Part shown: positions 18,428-26,288 of the stretch, piece by piece
How positions within the stretch are numbered: the first letter of the stretch is position 1
Layout of the letters: every line of letters begins with the position of its first letter
NCBI RefSeq assembly: GCF_010448835.1
Contig: NZ_CP048409.1
Span: 1,310,001 to 1,374,000, forward strand
Source of the DNA: Draconibacterium halophilum
GTDB taxonomy: Bacteria > Bacteroidota > Bacteroidia > Bacteroidales > Prolixibacteraceae
Reading direction: 5' to 3'
Length of the DNA stretch: 64,000 nt
Position numbers and translations under genes: made by a program
Notes under the pieces: model-generated
Database searches by the model: none
Told to the model about the DNA's origin: nothing
Seen by the model: only the letters and a program-made list of their open reading frames with translations

Positions 18428-18616
18428 TTTAAAAAATCGGAGGAATTCTTGATTGGAATTCATCAGATAAGGGAAAAACAGATAAAAAATATACATAGTT
18501 CTTTAATATCCTATGGGAGGAAGAACCACTGATTTATTCGAGTAGCGAATACTTAGGATTGAGCCTTCAATTTCGTAGATTGATTTGCATACGATCCCAT
18601 TAAAAATTTTAATGAG
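18428..18616 (+). promoter_or_regulatory. Long, potentially structured leader of the radical SAM gene
   Basis: The leader contains several hairpin-forming segments. GTTCTT pairs with AAGAAC around 18499-18527, with an inner TCC/GGA pair. ATTCG pairs with CGAAT near 18537-18551. A perfect 8 bp inverted repeat, CATTAAAA (18598-18605) and TTTTAATG (18607-18614), ends two bases before the start codon and would cover the ribosome-binding region. It matches no riboswitch class I can recognise by eye. Confidence 0.35.
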
Positions 18617-19912
18617 ATGAATTATAAACCTTATTCTCTTCATAACTTTAGGCAGATTCCGCAGATGGAGTTTCTTTCGGAAGAACAGAAACTGGAAATT
18701 GAGGTGGTTGGAACGATTTTGCCATTTAAAACTGATAATTATGTAGTTGATGAGTTGATCGACTGGAATAATTTTGAACGCGATCCATTTTTTATTCTCA
18801 ATTTTCCACAACGAGAAATGATTGACAAAGCCAGTTTTAACAAAATGGCTTCGTTAATTACAAGCAATGCTCCTCGAAAAATCATTCAGGGGGAAGTTAA
18901 TAAAATCAGGTTAAAGCTTAATCCGAATCCTGCCGGACAGGAAAGTAATGTGCCGGTATTCAACGGAAAAAAGCTAAGCGGTATTCAGCACAAATACCGC
19001 GAAACCATGTTGTTTTTCCCTACCCAGGGACAAACCTGCCATGCTTATTGTACATTTTGTTTTCGTTGGTCGCAGTTTGCGCTAAACGATTTTAAATTTG
19101 CTATGAAAGAGGCAGATACATTGGTGGAATACCTTAAAGCCAACCCGCACGTAAGCGATGTATTGTTTACCGGAGGAGATCCGGCAGTGATGAAAACAAA
19201 GTTCTTCGAGACGTATTTTAACGCTCTGCTAGAAGCCGATATTCCAAACCTGCGAAACATTCGTATCGGAACAAAATCGTTGGCTTACTGGCCATACCGT
19301 TTTACTACCGACGACGATGCAGATGATTTGATGCGTTTATTTGAGAAAGTAAAAAAGAGCGGAATCAATATTGCACTGATGGCGCACTTTAACCATCCCG
19401 GAGAATTAAAAACAAAGGCTGTACAAAAAGCCGTACAGAGATTGATTAGTGCCGGTGTGCAGATTCGTTCGCAATCGCCATTGTTACATCATATTAACGA
19501 CCATAGCGACATTTGGGCAGAAAACTGGAGAGAGCAAGTAAAACTTGGAATTATTCCATATTACATGTTTATTGCCCGCGATACGGGTGCACAGGATTAT
19601 TTTGCCGTAACACTTGACAGGGCGTGGAAAATTTTCCGAAATGCCTATAGCCAGGTTAGCGGCGTATGTCGCACTGTAAAAGGGCCAAGTATGTCGTGTA
19701 ACCCAGGGAAAGTACAAATTGTTGGCGTGAGCGAAATAGCGGGCGAAAAAGTGTTCGTCTTGAACTTTTTGCAAGGTCGCGATCCGAATTGGGTTGGTCG
19801 GCCATTTTTTGCAAAATTCGATCCTAATGCGATTTGGCTCGACGATCTGAAACCTGCTCTCGGCGAATCGAATTTCTTTTACGAACAGGCATTTCTTGAA
19901 ATGCTTGCATAA
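18617..19912 (+). CDS. Lysine 2,3-aminomutase-like radical SAM protein
   Basis: A 431-residue protein of the KamA/EpmB family. The 4Fe-4S cluster motif is CHAYCTFC (Cys near residues 141, 145 and 148; CxxxCxxC), followed by VLFTGGDPAVM, which corresponds to the SAM-binding GGD segment. Canonical lysine 2,3-aminomutases convert L-lysine to beta-lysine using PLP. Here the C-terminal region (VKGPSMSCNPGKVQIVG) differs from the usual PLP-lysine region, so substrate and even PLP use are uncertain. It has its own promoter and long leader and is convergent with the AcpH-like gene, with an inverted-repeat element between them. Confidence 0.8.
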   Translation: MNYKPYSLHNFRQIPQMEFLSEEQKLEIEVVGTILPFKTDNYVVDELIDWNNFERDPFFILNFPQREMIDKASFNKMASLITSNAPRKIIQGEVNKIRLKLNPNPAGQESNVPVFNGKKLSGIQHKYRETMLFFPTQGQTCHAYCTFCFRWSQFALNDFKFAMKEADTLVEYLKANPHVSDVLFTGGDPAVMKTKFFETYFNALLEADIPNLRNIRIGTKSLAYWPYRFTTDDDADDLMRLFEKVKKSGINIALMAHFNHPGELKTKAVQKAVQRLISAGVQIRSQSPLLHHINDHSDIWAENWREQVKLGIIPYYMFIARDTGAQDYFAVTLDRAWKIFRNAYSQVSGVCRTVKGPSMSCNPGKVQIVGVSEIAGEKVFVLNFLQGRDPNWVGRPFFAKFDPNAIWLDDLKPALGESNFFYEQAFLEMLA

Positions 19913-19944
19913 AAAAATAGATCAATATTCAGAGCCCGGTCACT

Positions 19945-20106
19945 AGTAACTGTTAGCAATTTGTTTTTTAGAATTATTATGAAGTAATTTTTACTTAGAC
20001 AAGGTAGAATTGACGCGAATAGCCAACGCTATTTAAGGAAATTTTACAGCAGAATAAGTAAAAAAGACGAGTAATAAAATGAAAGGATAAATTGCTAACA
20101 GTTACT
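19945..20106. repeat. Nested inverted-repeat element (MITE-like or structured RNA)
   Basis: The outer arms are perfect 18 bp inverted repeats: AGTAACTGTTAGCAATTT at 19945-19962 and its complement at 20089-20106. Inside is a second perfect 10 bp pair, TTTTTACTTA at 19988-19997 and TAAGTAAAAA at 20055-20064. Further in are a near-match pair (GTAGAATT with AATTTTAC) and a central AATAGC/GCTATT pair. The whole 162 bp could fold as a single long hairpin with bulges. It has no coding capacity. It lies between two convergent genes and supplies the last codons of one. Confidence 0.7.
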
Positions 20107-20706
20107 TAGATCGGGCTTTTTTATTTCTACCCCTTGCTTACCTGATATAAAATCAATAAGCTCGGTAAAAAATGCAGCAAAATTTGTTTCCAATTCGGTG
20201 TAATTCTCCAGAAGGATCGTTTCAACTTCTTCCGATTTTGATGGAAGACTGGAATGCTTTCCCATTATTTTTAACGACTGAATAATACCATCAACTGAAG
20301 CATAAGAAAGCAAGCGTTTATGCTGAATAAGAAACGGCAAGAATCCCTGAACTCTTAAAGGCAAGGTATTAAAGTGGCTGAGCAAAATAGCATGAACACG
20401 TTTAGCAAATACTGGTAAGCGAATGGTGGAATATTGGTCCCAGTTTTTCGCCAAAAAATGATCGTAAATAAAATCAACCACAATACCCGAATAAAGGCCA
20501 AATTCGTGTCGGAACATTAGTCTGGCCTCCCTTTGCAGCGGGTGAAAATCGGTAAACGAATCAATCTGCCGATGAAGCAAAATGCCCTTGGCAATTTCCT
20601 CGTCGTACTGCAGGTATTTATTGCCTTTTATGTAATCGCCAATAAAATTACCAACCAGCATTTTTTCCGATTCACCCGAAAGATGGAGATGTGCTAAATA
20701 GTTCAT
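20095..20706 (-). CDS. Acyl carrier protein phosphodiesterase AcpH-like (DUF479)
   Basis: A 203-residue protein with the DUF479 layout: N-terminal MNYLAHLHLSG, NFIGDYIKG, GILLHRQIDSFTDFHP and VVDFIYDHFLAKNW. The conserved His/Asp residues in these motifs suit an HD-type metal phosphodiesterase. AcpH removes 4'-phosphopantetheine from acyl carrier protein; many Bacteroidota paralogues are untested, so function is by family only. The last three residues (SNC) and the stop codon lie inside the right arm of the 19945-20106 inverted repeat, so the original C-terminus may have been replaced by the element. Confidence 0.82.
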   Translation of the reverse strand: MNYLAHLHLSGESEKMLVGNFIGDYIKGNKYLQYDEEIAKGILLHRQIDSFTDFHPLQREARLMFRHEFGLYSGIVVDFIYDHFLAKNWDQYSTIRLPVFAKRVHAILLSHFNTLPLRVQGFLPFLIQHKRLLSYASVDGIIQSLKIMGKHSSLPSKSEEVETILLENYTELETNFAAFFTELIDFISGKQGVEIKKPDLSNC

Positions 20707-20836
20707 AGTAATAAAACAAACGCCTTAAGGCAAAATTTGTTTCTTCGACTTATTTTTTTTGCAATAAAAATTCACTAATAATCAGGTTGTTACTTGATAA
20801 TCCTTTTTTTATTATGAAACAGATGCTTATGGTCTA

Positions 20837-20866
20837 TTGTTAGCTTTTTATTAATTTTTACATTTG
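20837..20866 (+). promoter_or_regulatory. Promoter of the PfkB-like gene
   Basis: TTG at 20837-20839, a 19-base spacer and TACATTTG at 20859-20866 form a good Bacteroidota -33/-7 pair, 17 bases before the ATG. Confidence 0.6.
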
Positions 20867-20883
20867 CATGCGAAAGTAAAATT

Positions 20884-21801
20884 ATGGCTAAAAAAATAGT
20901 TGCATTTGGCGAGGTTGTTTGGGATATTTTACCAACAGGTAAAGTATTGGGAGGAACTCCTTCTAATTTCGTTTTTCGGTGTAATTCACTGGGCGAAAAA
21001 GGCCATTTACTTTCGCGCGTTGGCGATGATGAATTAGGGGCAGAAGCAATTGAAACACTTATAGAACTTGGAATTTCTGATAAAAATGTTCAGCTTGATC
21101 CGGTATTTAAAACCGGAACGGTTGAAGTAAGTTTTGACGAAAACGAAGAGGCTGTTTACAAAGTGGCACACGATGTTGCTTTCGATCATATTGAATTTTC
21201 GGCAGAAGCATTAAAACTGGTTCGTAAAGCCGATTGTTTGGTATTTGGATTATTGCCGCAACGTTTTGGACTCTCGAAAAATACATTACGTGAGTTGATT
21301 AAAGAATCGCCCGACTCGCTTCACTTTTTCGATCTTAAATTATTCGAACACTTTTTCAGCAAAAAGGTAGTAAAACGTTTATTGAAAGCTGCCAATGTTG
21401 TTCGCATTAAAGAGAAAGAGATTGAATTTCTGGCCGAAAAACTGGAGATTGAATACACTAAAATTGAAGATTTTGCGCAGACCCTATCCGAAAAGTATAA
21501 AATTGATATTGTAATTATTACACGCGGAAGCATCGGTGTTCTGGCACTTCATGCCACCGAAGGTTTGTTTTTTGAACCGGGTTACGACTTGAAGCCGGTT
21601 GATAATGTAGGATCGGGAATGGCATTTGCTGCCGGGTTTTTACATTATTATTTGAATGGGAAACCGGTTGATGAATCCCTGAAATTCGGCAATGCTGTAG
21701 GTGCATTAAATACCACAAAAATGGGTGCCACCAGTTCCTTTACCAAAGACGACGTGCTGGTATTCATGCAAAATAACAAACAGTACAAGCCTGTGTTATA
21801 G
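20884..21801 (+). CDS. PfkB-family carbohydrate kinase homologue, probably lacking the catalytic Asp
   Basis: A 305-residue ribokinase-fold protein: N-terminal VAFGEVVWDILPTG, the substrate-side GGTPSNF and a C-terminal ATP-side motif. In active PfkB kinases that last motif reads DTxGAGD and its final Asp is the catalytic base. Here it is DNVGSGMAF, with Met246 in the Asp position (codon 21619-21621). The sugar-contacting DxNLR segment is also changed (DLKLFEHF). The fold is therefore clear but kinase activity is doubtful; it may bind a sugar or nucleotide without phosphorylating it. A good promoter precedes it and no sugar transporter or hydrolase is adjacent. Confidence 0.8.
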   Translation: MAKKIVAFGEVVWDILPTGKVLGGTPSNFVFRCNSLGEKGHLLSRVGDDELGAEAIETLIELGISDKNVQLDPVFKTGTVEVSFDENEEAVYKVAHDVAFDHIEFSAEALKLVRKADCLVFGLLPQRFGLSKNTLRELIKESPDSLHFFDLKLFEHFFSKKVVKRLLKAANVVRIKEKEIEFLAEKLEIEYTKIEDFAQTLSEKYKIDIVIITRGSIGVLALHATEGLFFEPGYDLKPVDNVGSGMAFAAGFLHYYLNGKPVDESLKFGNAVGALNTTKMGATSSFTKDDVLVFMQNNKQYKPVL

Positions 21802-21890
21802 TTTTTTATTCAATTATCCTATATTCTTAAACATCTGTTTTTTAGTAACCAAAGCCCTGCTTTTTATGTTTAAAAGAGAAAAGCTACAGG

Positions 21891-22813
21891 ATGAAAGTTA
21901 CAGCAAAAGAAATTACCAAAGCGTTGCTCGCTCAACTTTGGGCAATGTATCTTGAGCGGGTTTTATATGCTCGGGAATACCAGCGATTGGTTATCAGCAA
22001 GGGAGGTAGCGTAGTAAATGATCACATTGCCTTCCGAACATTTAACACACACACCGGAGAACAACCAGAGGGAATAAGGGCACTGAGGCATATTATTTCC
22101 TGTTTAGACTATTTTCCGGTAGAAAAATATGATTTTAAGAAGAAAAAGCTGAAAGCTGTTCATTTTGAACATCCCGACCCCATGTTGCCTAAAATATTTG
22201 TTAGTCAGTTAGAGGTCGATCAATTGCCTGACTGGGCGCAGCAAGTGATAAAAAATGCAGTAAAAGATACGCCTTACTTACTCTCGGATGGGAGTATTGA
22301 ACTATTGGCCACCTTAAAAGAAAAGGGGAGTTGCCTCGTGTTGCAGGCGAAGCTCTTGTAAAAGATCTGGCACAATATTTCAGAAGACCATGGAGTATTC
22401 CGCAAAAAAGCGATGTGTTGAAAATAAACGATATCTCGCAATATGCAGCATGGGTGCTTTTGCATGGCAACGCGGTAAATCACTTTACAGCATTTGTTAA
22501 TTATCAGAATGTAAGTGAGTGGCCCGACCTGGCTTCTACCTGTCAGGGAATGGCCGATGCAGGGATACCAATGAAAGAAAATCTTGAAGGAGAAAAAGGA
22601 AGTAAATTACGGCAATCGGCAACCTTGGCGGTAAAAGAAGAATTAGAGGTAAAGGGTGATGATGGAATAGAAAAAATGCCCTGGACCTACGCATATTACG
22701 AATTGGCAGAAAGAGGATTAGTGATTGAAAATGGAGAGGAGAAGTTATTCTCGGGATTCCTTGGAGAGCAGGCAAGGCACCTGTTTGATATGACCACGAC
22801 AAGGGAAAACTAA
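21891..22813 (+). CDS. DUF1338 / 2-oxoadipate dioxygenase-decarboxylase-like protein (frameshifted)
   Basis: The frame is split: residues from 21891 run to about 22325, and the protein continues in another frame from about 22330 to 22813. One extra G in the four-G run at 22325-22328 joins them as KEKGELPRVAGEAL, giving about 307 residues. The metal-site His motifs of the DUF1338 family are visible (NDHIAFRTF and KAVHFEHPD). The characterised member HglS turns 2-oxoadipate into D-2-hydroxyglutarate in lysine breakdown, but this gene's substrate is untested. A strong terminator follows. The break is probably a sequencing error. Confidence 0.75.
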
Positions 22814-22833
22814 AATGATGGAAGAGAAAATGG

Positions 22834-22865
22834 AACGGGAAGCGAGTAGCTTCCCGTTTTTATTT
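22834..22865 (+). terminator. Rho-independent terminator after the DUF1338 gene
   Basis: AACGGGAAGC (22834-22843) and GCTTCCCGTT (22849-22858) form a perfect 10 bp stem with loop GAGTA, followed by a T-rich run (TTTATTTT). It lies between the DUF1338 gene and the convergent ppk2 and may serve both. Confidence 0.85.
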
Positions 22866-22883
22866 TACGCTGAGAAAAGTATT

Positions 22884-23693
22884 TTAATAAACTTCCGGAA
22901 CATATGTCATTTCATCGAGTGGCGGGCGTATATATCCTTTTCGTTCCTGTCGATCAGGAAGCACAATTTCTTTTTGTTCCAGTTCCTGGTAGGGGATTGA
23001 TGATAATAAGTGATGGATGCAATTTAATCGTGCGCGTTTTTTGTCATCGGCATCAACCATTAACCAGGGGCTTATTTTTGTGTCGGTGTAAGCAAACATT
23101 TCATCTTTGGCTTTTGAATAATCCTCAAATTTTTCCATTGATTTGATATCCATTGGGCTCAGTTTCCAGCGTTTTGTAGGTTCATTTAATCGAGCTCTGA
23201 AACGTTTTTCCTGCTCATCCTGACTCACCGAAAACCAATACTTTATTAGAATAATGCCAGAGCGGATTAACATGCGCTCAAAGTTCGGACAAGCACGTAG
23301 GAACTCCCAATATTCTTCGTTGGTGCAAAAGCCCATAACTTTTTCAACACCAGCTCTGTTGTACCAACTGCGGTCGAATAATACCATCTCGCCGGCAGCC
23401 GGAAGATGTGGAGCGTAACGTTGAAAATACCATTGTGTTTTTTCGCGTTCGGTGGGAGTACCCAGAGCAACAACCTTACAAATTCGCGGATTTAGTGTTT
23501 GTATTATGCGTTTTATTGTACCTCCCTTTCCTGCAGCATCGCGCCCTTCAAAGATCACAACAACTTTTAATCCTTTAAATTTTATCCATTCCTGCAGGCG
23601 AACCAGTTCAACCTGAAGCCTGTTAAGCTCATTTTCGTAAAATTTCTTCGAGAGCTTTCCTTTTTTGTTATATTTTTTTTCTTGATTTTCCAT
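22884..23693 (-). CDS. ppk2: Polyphosphate kinase 2
   Basis: PPK2 enzymes move phosphate between polyphosphate and nucleotides. The Walker A loop (FEGRDAAGKGGTIKRI) and Walker B/lid region (VLFDRSWYNRAGVEKVMGF) are intact, followed by the conserved YWFSVSQDEQEKRF segment and the KRWKLSPMD stretch. Starting at the ATG at 23693 (MENQEKKYNKKGKL) gives about 269 residues, normal for a single-domain PPK2; the longer frame to 23747 adds an unlikely hydrophobic leader. It lies 64 bp downstream of an ATP-grasp-like gene on the same strand and may be co-transcribed with it. The preferred nucleotide cannot be read from sequence. Confidence 0.92.
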   Translation of the reverse strand: MENQEKKYNKKGKLSKKFYENELNRLQVELVRLQEWIKFKGLKVVVIFEGRDAAGKGGTIKRIIQTLNPRICKVVALGTPTEREKTQWYFQRYAPHLPAAGEMVLFDRSWYNRAGVEKVMGFCTNEEYWEFLRACPNFERMLIRSGIILIKYWFSVSQDEQEKRFRARLNEPTKRWKLSPMDIKSMEKFEDYSKAKDEMFAYTDTKISPWLMVDADDKKRARLNCIHHLLSSIPYQELEQKEIVLPDRQERKGYIRPPLDEMTYVPEVY

Positions 23694-23757
23694 ATCCTTA
23701 CAGATGATTAGTTCATTTAAAGGTAAAAAAAATGAGACTAAAATCAAGGCGGTTCAA

Positions 23758-24981
23758 TTAAACCAGAAGATAGGCGCCAAACTCAGTGTTGGCGGAATAA
23801 GCTGTTAACGGGAAAAATCCGGAAACAATTTTTTGGTTTTCTAAAACAAGAGGGTAGTCGTGGCTCATTTGTCGACAGAAATCTGCAAAACATGTTTTGG
23901 GATTGTAAAACATACGGAAACGGCCTTTTTTTGTTGGCAAAACAAATTTTTCGAGATAGAGCGAAAGCAACCCCATATTGTGACGAACGTTTATTTCGAG
24001 ACAAGGATTTATCTTAAGTGCCCCGGTTTTGTCTTTGAAAATTAGTGTATCGACACCAAAATAGCCTTCGTAATTTTTTGCTAGTTCGCTTTTGCCAATT
24101 TCTTCTTTCAGTGCGGGAATTACTAGTTCCGACATTTCCTTTGCAAAGTCTTTAACATCCTCGTCCAATTCATCGGGTAATCCGTTGAGGCTGTTTCCCA
24201 GGTACTGACCCTTTTTGTCGGCTGAAAAATTACTGGTGCCCCGAAAGTGAATTTCACCAGCCTTCAATTCAAACTGAAAAGCCAAATCAAGCTCTTTGTT
24301 CTGAAAAGCTTCTACTATGGCGTATCCCTGATCTTTTACAATCCCGAGTAATTTCTCCCAAACTTTATCGTGGACAGGCTGTTTGGTGATTGGCTGCAAT
24401 CCTCGTCCTGAGCTGCTCCACGGGGCTTTAACCATAAGTTTCTCCCATTTTGAAAGAAGTATTTCAATTTGATCCCGGGTCTCACAAACTTCGGTAATTT
24501 CGTTTCTGTCAATAAAATGAGCCGACGGATGTTTGTCAATTAATTGATTTAAAATCTGCAGGGCAAATTTCTTTGAATACAACTCCCTGTATTGGGACTT
24601 CCAAATAAATACAGGCGCCATTTTAAATTCGGGTGAGCAGTGCGGTTTAACGTTCTCCAGTCGTTTATGTATCGCCGGGCTCCATCCCCAGGGGTGTAGT
24701 TTGCCAATCTGTTCCGGCGGATTTTTTTGCAGCTCTTTTTCGGTGACAAAATGAGGAGGGGTAATTCCGATGCTTTTCAGATGGTCGTAAAATGTAGATT
24801 TGGGAAGTTTGGGAACGATTATTATATCGTCTTTTGCTGCAAAATAGAGCGGGAGTGTGGCCAGATCGGCTTCCATTTTTTGTAAAATCTTATTCGGGTG
24901 CCACGAAGCATTGCCATTAGCCACTGCATATTCGCAGGTGGGATTAAACAGGAAAATAGAAGGATTTGCAGATTTATGCAT
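23758..24981 (-). CDS. ATP-grasp-like protein of unknown function
   Basis: A 407-residue protein I cannot name. N-terminal IFLFNPTCEYAVANGN is typical of a conserved Bacteroidota family. The later part looks like an ATP-grasp fold: KLMVKAPWSSSGRG resembles the ATP-binding lysine and glycine-rich loop, and the region GYFGVDTLIF through LKINPCLEINVRHNMG resembles the metal-binding Asp/Glu-Asn strand. ATP-grasp enzymes join a carboxylate to an amine or thiol; the substrates here are unknown. It is preceded by the terminator of the efflux operon and followed closely by ppk2. Confidence 0.6.
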   Translation of the reverse strand: MHKSANPSIFLFNPTCEYAVANGNASWHPNKILQKMEADLATLPLYFAAKDDIIIVPKLPKSTFYDHLKSIGITPPHFVTEKELQKNPPEQIGKLHPWGWSPAIHKRLENVKPHCSPEFKMAPVFIWKSQYRELYSKKFALQILNQLIDKHPSAHFIDRNEITEVCETRDQIEILLSKWEKLMVKAPWSSSGRGLQPITKQPVHDKVWEKLLGIVKDQGYAIVEAFQNKELDLAFQFELKAGEIHFRGTSNFSADKKGQYLGNSLNGLPDELDEDVKDFAKEMSELVIPALKEEIGKSELAKNYEGYFGVDTLIFKDKTGALKINPCLEINVRHNMGLLSLYLEKFVLPTKKGRFRMFYNPKTCFADFCRQMSHDYPLVLENQKIVSGFFPLTAYSANTEFGAYLLV

Positions 24982-24996
24982 GGCGCGAATTTAAAT

Positions 24997-25026
24997 AAAA
25001 ACGGACTGATTTTTCAGTCCGTTTTT
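24997..25026 (-). terminator. Terminator of the efflux operon
   Basis: ACGGACTGA (25001-25009) and TCAGTCCGT (25014-25022) form a perfect 9 bp stem with a TTTT loop, flanked by A-rich sequence on the left and a T-run on the right, so it can work in both directions. It follows the last efflux gene, which ends at 25050 on the minus strand. Confidence 0.85.
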
Positions 25027-25049
25027 ATAATTTAATATGTTGGGTTATT

Positions 25050-26285
25050 CTAATTTTCTTCCAGTAAAGGATTTAAAATTACTTTATCACCTTCCTGAAG
25101 TCCGCTTTTTATAAGCACAAATGCTTCATTCTCAACACCGGTAGTTACAGGCGTTTTTTGTTTGTTGCTATGGTTGGAAAGGTAAACAAAATCTTCGCCA
25201 TTTTCGCTTACCACAGCATTTATGGGAACAAACAAAGCTTGCTCTTCGCTGGCTAAAATTATGTCATTGTTGCTCGACATTGCCGGCTTTAGTCCATCGT
25301 TCGACTCATCAAGATGAATGATAACTTTAAACACTTTCATATCAAAATCTTTATGGTCTTCACCAACCCGGGCAATCGACTTTATGTCGCCGTTAATCAC
25401 AACACCTTCCAGTGCATCAAACGAAACATTAACTTTATCTCCCACATTTATCTTCGAAATATCAATTTCTTTAACATAGGTTTCCGAAAGCACTTCCGAC
25501 ATATCGGGTAAAGTGGCAATTGGAGGTCCGTTCGACCAGGTTGAAATGTTGCCATCTTTACTGTATTTGGTACCATCCCAGCTTTCCCCAAAAATTACAA
25601 TTCCATCTTCAGGAGCTGTTATGCGCGCCGCTTGCATGGCCTGTTGAAATTTGTCAATCTTTTCTTTGCTTCGCTTAACGCGCTCTTCCGATCGGCCAAC
25701 ACGCATTTTAAGTTTGTTTTGCTCAAGCTGGTAGTCGCGCTGCTTTTTCGCAATTAAATTTTCTGCTTTTTGGTATGTCATCTGAGCTTTGCGCTGATAG
25801 GCTGCCGATTCGTAAACAGACTGTTCTAAATCGATTTTATTGTATTCCAGATCAAGTTTGGCATTTTTTATATCTTCCCGAAGTTCGGTTAGCCTCACTG
25901 TACTGTCGATCTTTGCGTTCTTCAAGTCTGCTTCTTCCGTTTCCAGTTTTTGCCGTTCTTCGCGCATACCTGAAATAATCTGGCTGGCATCGAGCTGAAT
26001 TATAAAATCACCTTTTTTAACGTATTTTCCATCCTGAGTAAGGTCGAGTATTTTTAGTTGCCAAATCCTCAATTCTCTGTCGCCAAGTATTTTTGGCATT
26101 GGAATGGGCGTGGCCACCAAACCGTTAATTTCTCCTTTGCAGTTTAACGAAGCCTCAAAAGGACCTTTTTCAACTACAAAAAATTTCTCCGACTTTTTTG
26201 TCGAAAAAGAACCGGCAAAAGCTGCAATGGCAATAATGCAAAGTACAACTGCGGTTATTATTATATATTTTCTTTTTATGGCCAT
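25050..26285 (-). CDS. HlyD/MacA-type efflux periplasmic adaptor (second in operon)
   Basis: A 411-residue membrane-fusion protein: N-terminal membrane anchor (about residues 6-25), a lipoyl/barrel-sandwich half, a long charged coiled coil (about 115-215, rich in K/E/R and containing QRDYQLEQNKLKMRVGRSEERV) and a beta-barrel domain with FGESWDGTKYSKDG and LKPAMSSNNDI. Such proteins bridge an inner-membrane pump and TolC. It is the last gene of a four-gene operon and a homologue of the first (29193-30623), so the operon encodes two adaptors. It starts 3 bp after the TolC-like gene ends. Confidence 0.87.
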   Translation of the reverse strand: MAIKRKYIIITAVVLCIIAIAAFAGSFSTKKSEKFFVVEKGPFEASLNCKGEINGLVATPIPMPKILGDRELRIWQLKILDLTQDGKYVKKGDFIIQLDASQIISGMREERQKLETEEADLKNAKIDSTVRLTELREDIKNAKLDLEYNKIDLEQSVYESAAYQRKAQMTYQKAENLIAKKQRDYQLEQNKLKMRVGRSEERVKRSKEKIDKFQQAMQAARITAPEDGIVIFGESWDGTKYSKDGNISTWSNGPPIATLPDMSEVLSETYVKEIDISKINVGDKVNVSFDALEGVVINGDIKSIARVGEDHKDFDMKVFKVIIHLDESNDGLKPAMSSNNDIILASEEQALFVPINAVVSENGEDFVYLSNHSNKQKTPVTTGVENEAFVLIKSGLQEGDKVILNPLLEEN

Positions 26286-26288
26286 AAA

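Noticed and set aside
18617..22813. Possible lysine catabolism island (aminomutase-like gene plus 2-oxoadipate dioxygenase-like gene)
   Set aside because: The two genes are in separate transcription units, two unrelated genes lie between them, beta-lysine and 2-oxoadipate belong to different lysine routes, and the aminomutase substrate is uncertain. Nearness alone is weak support.
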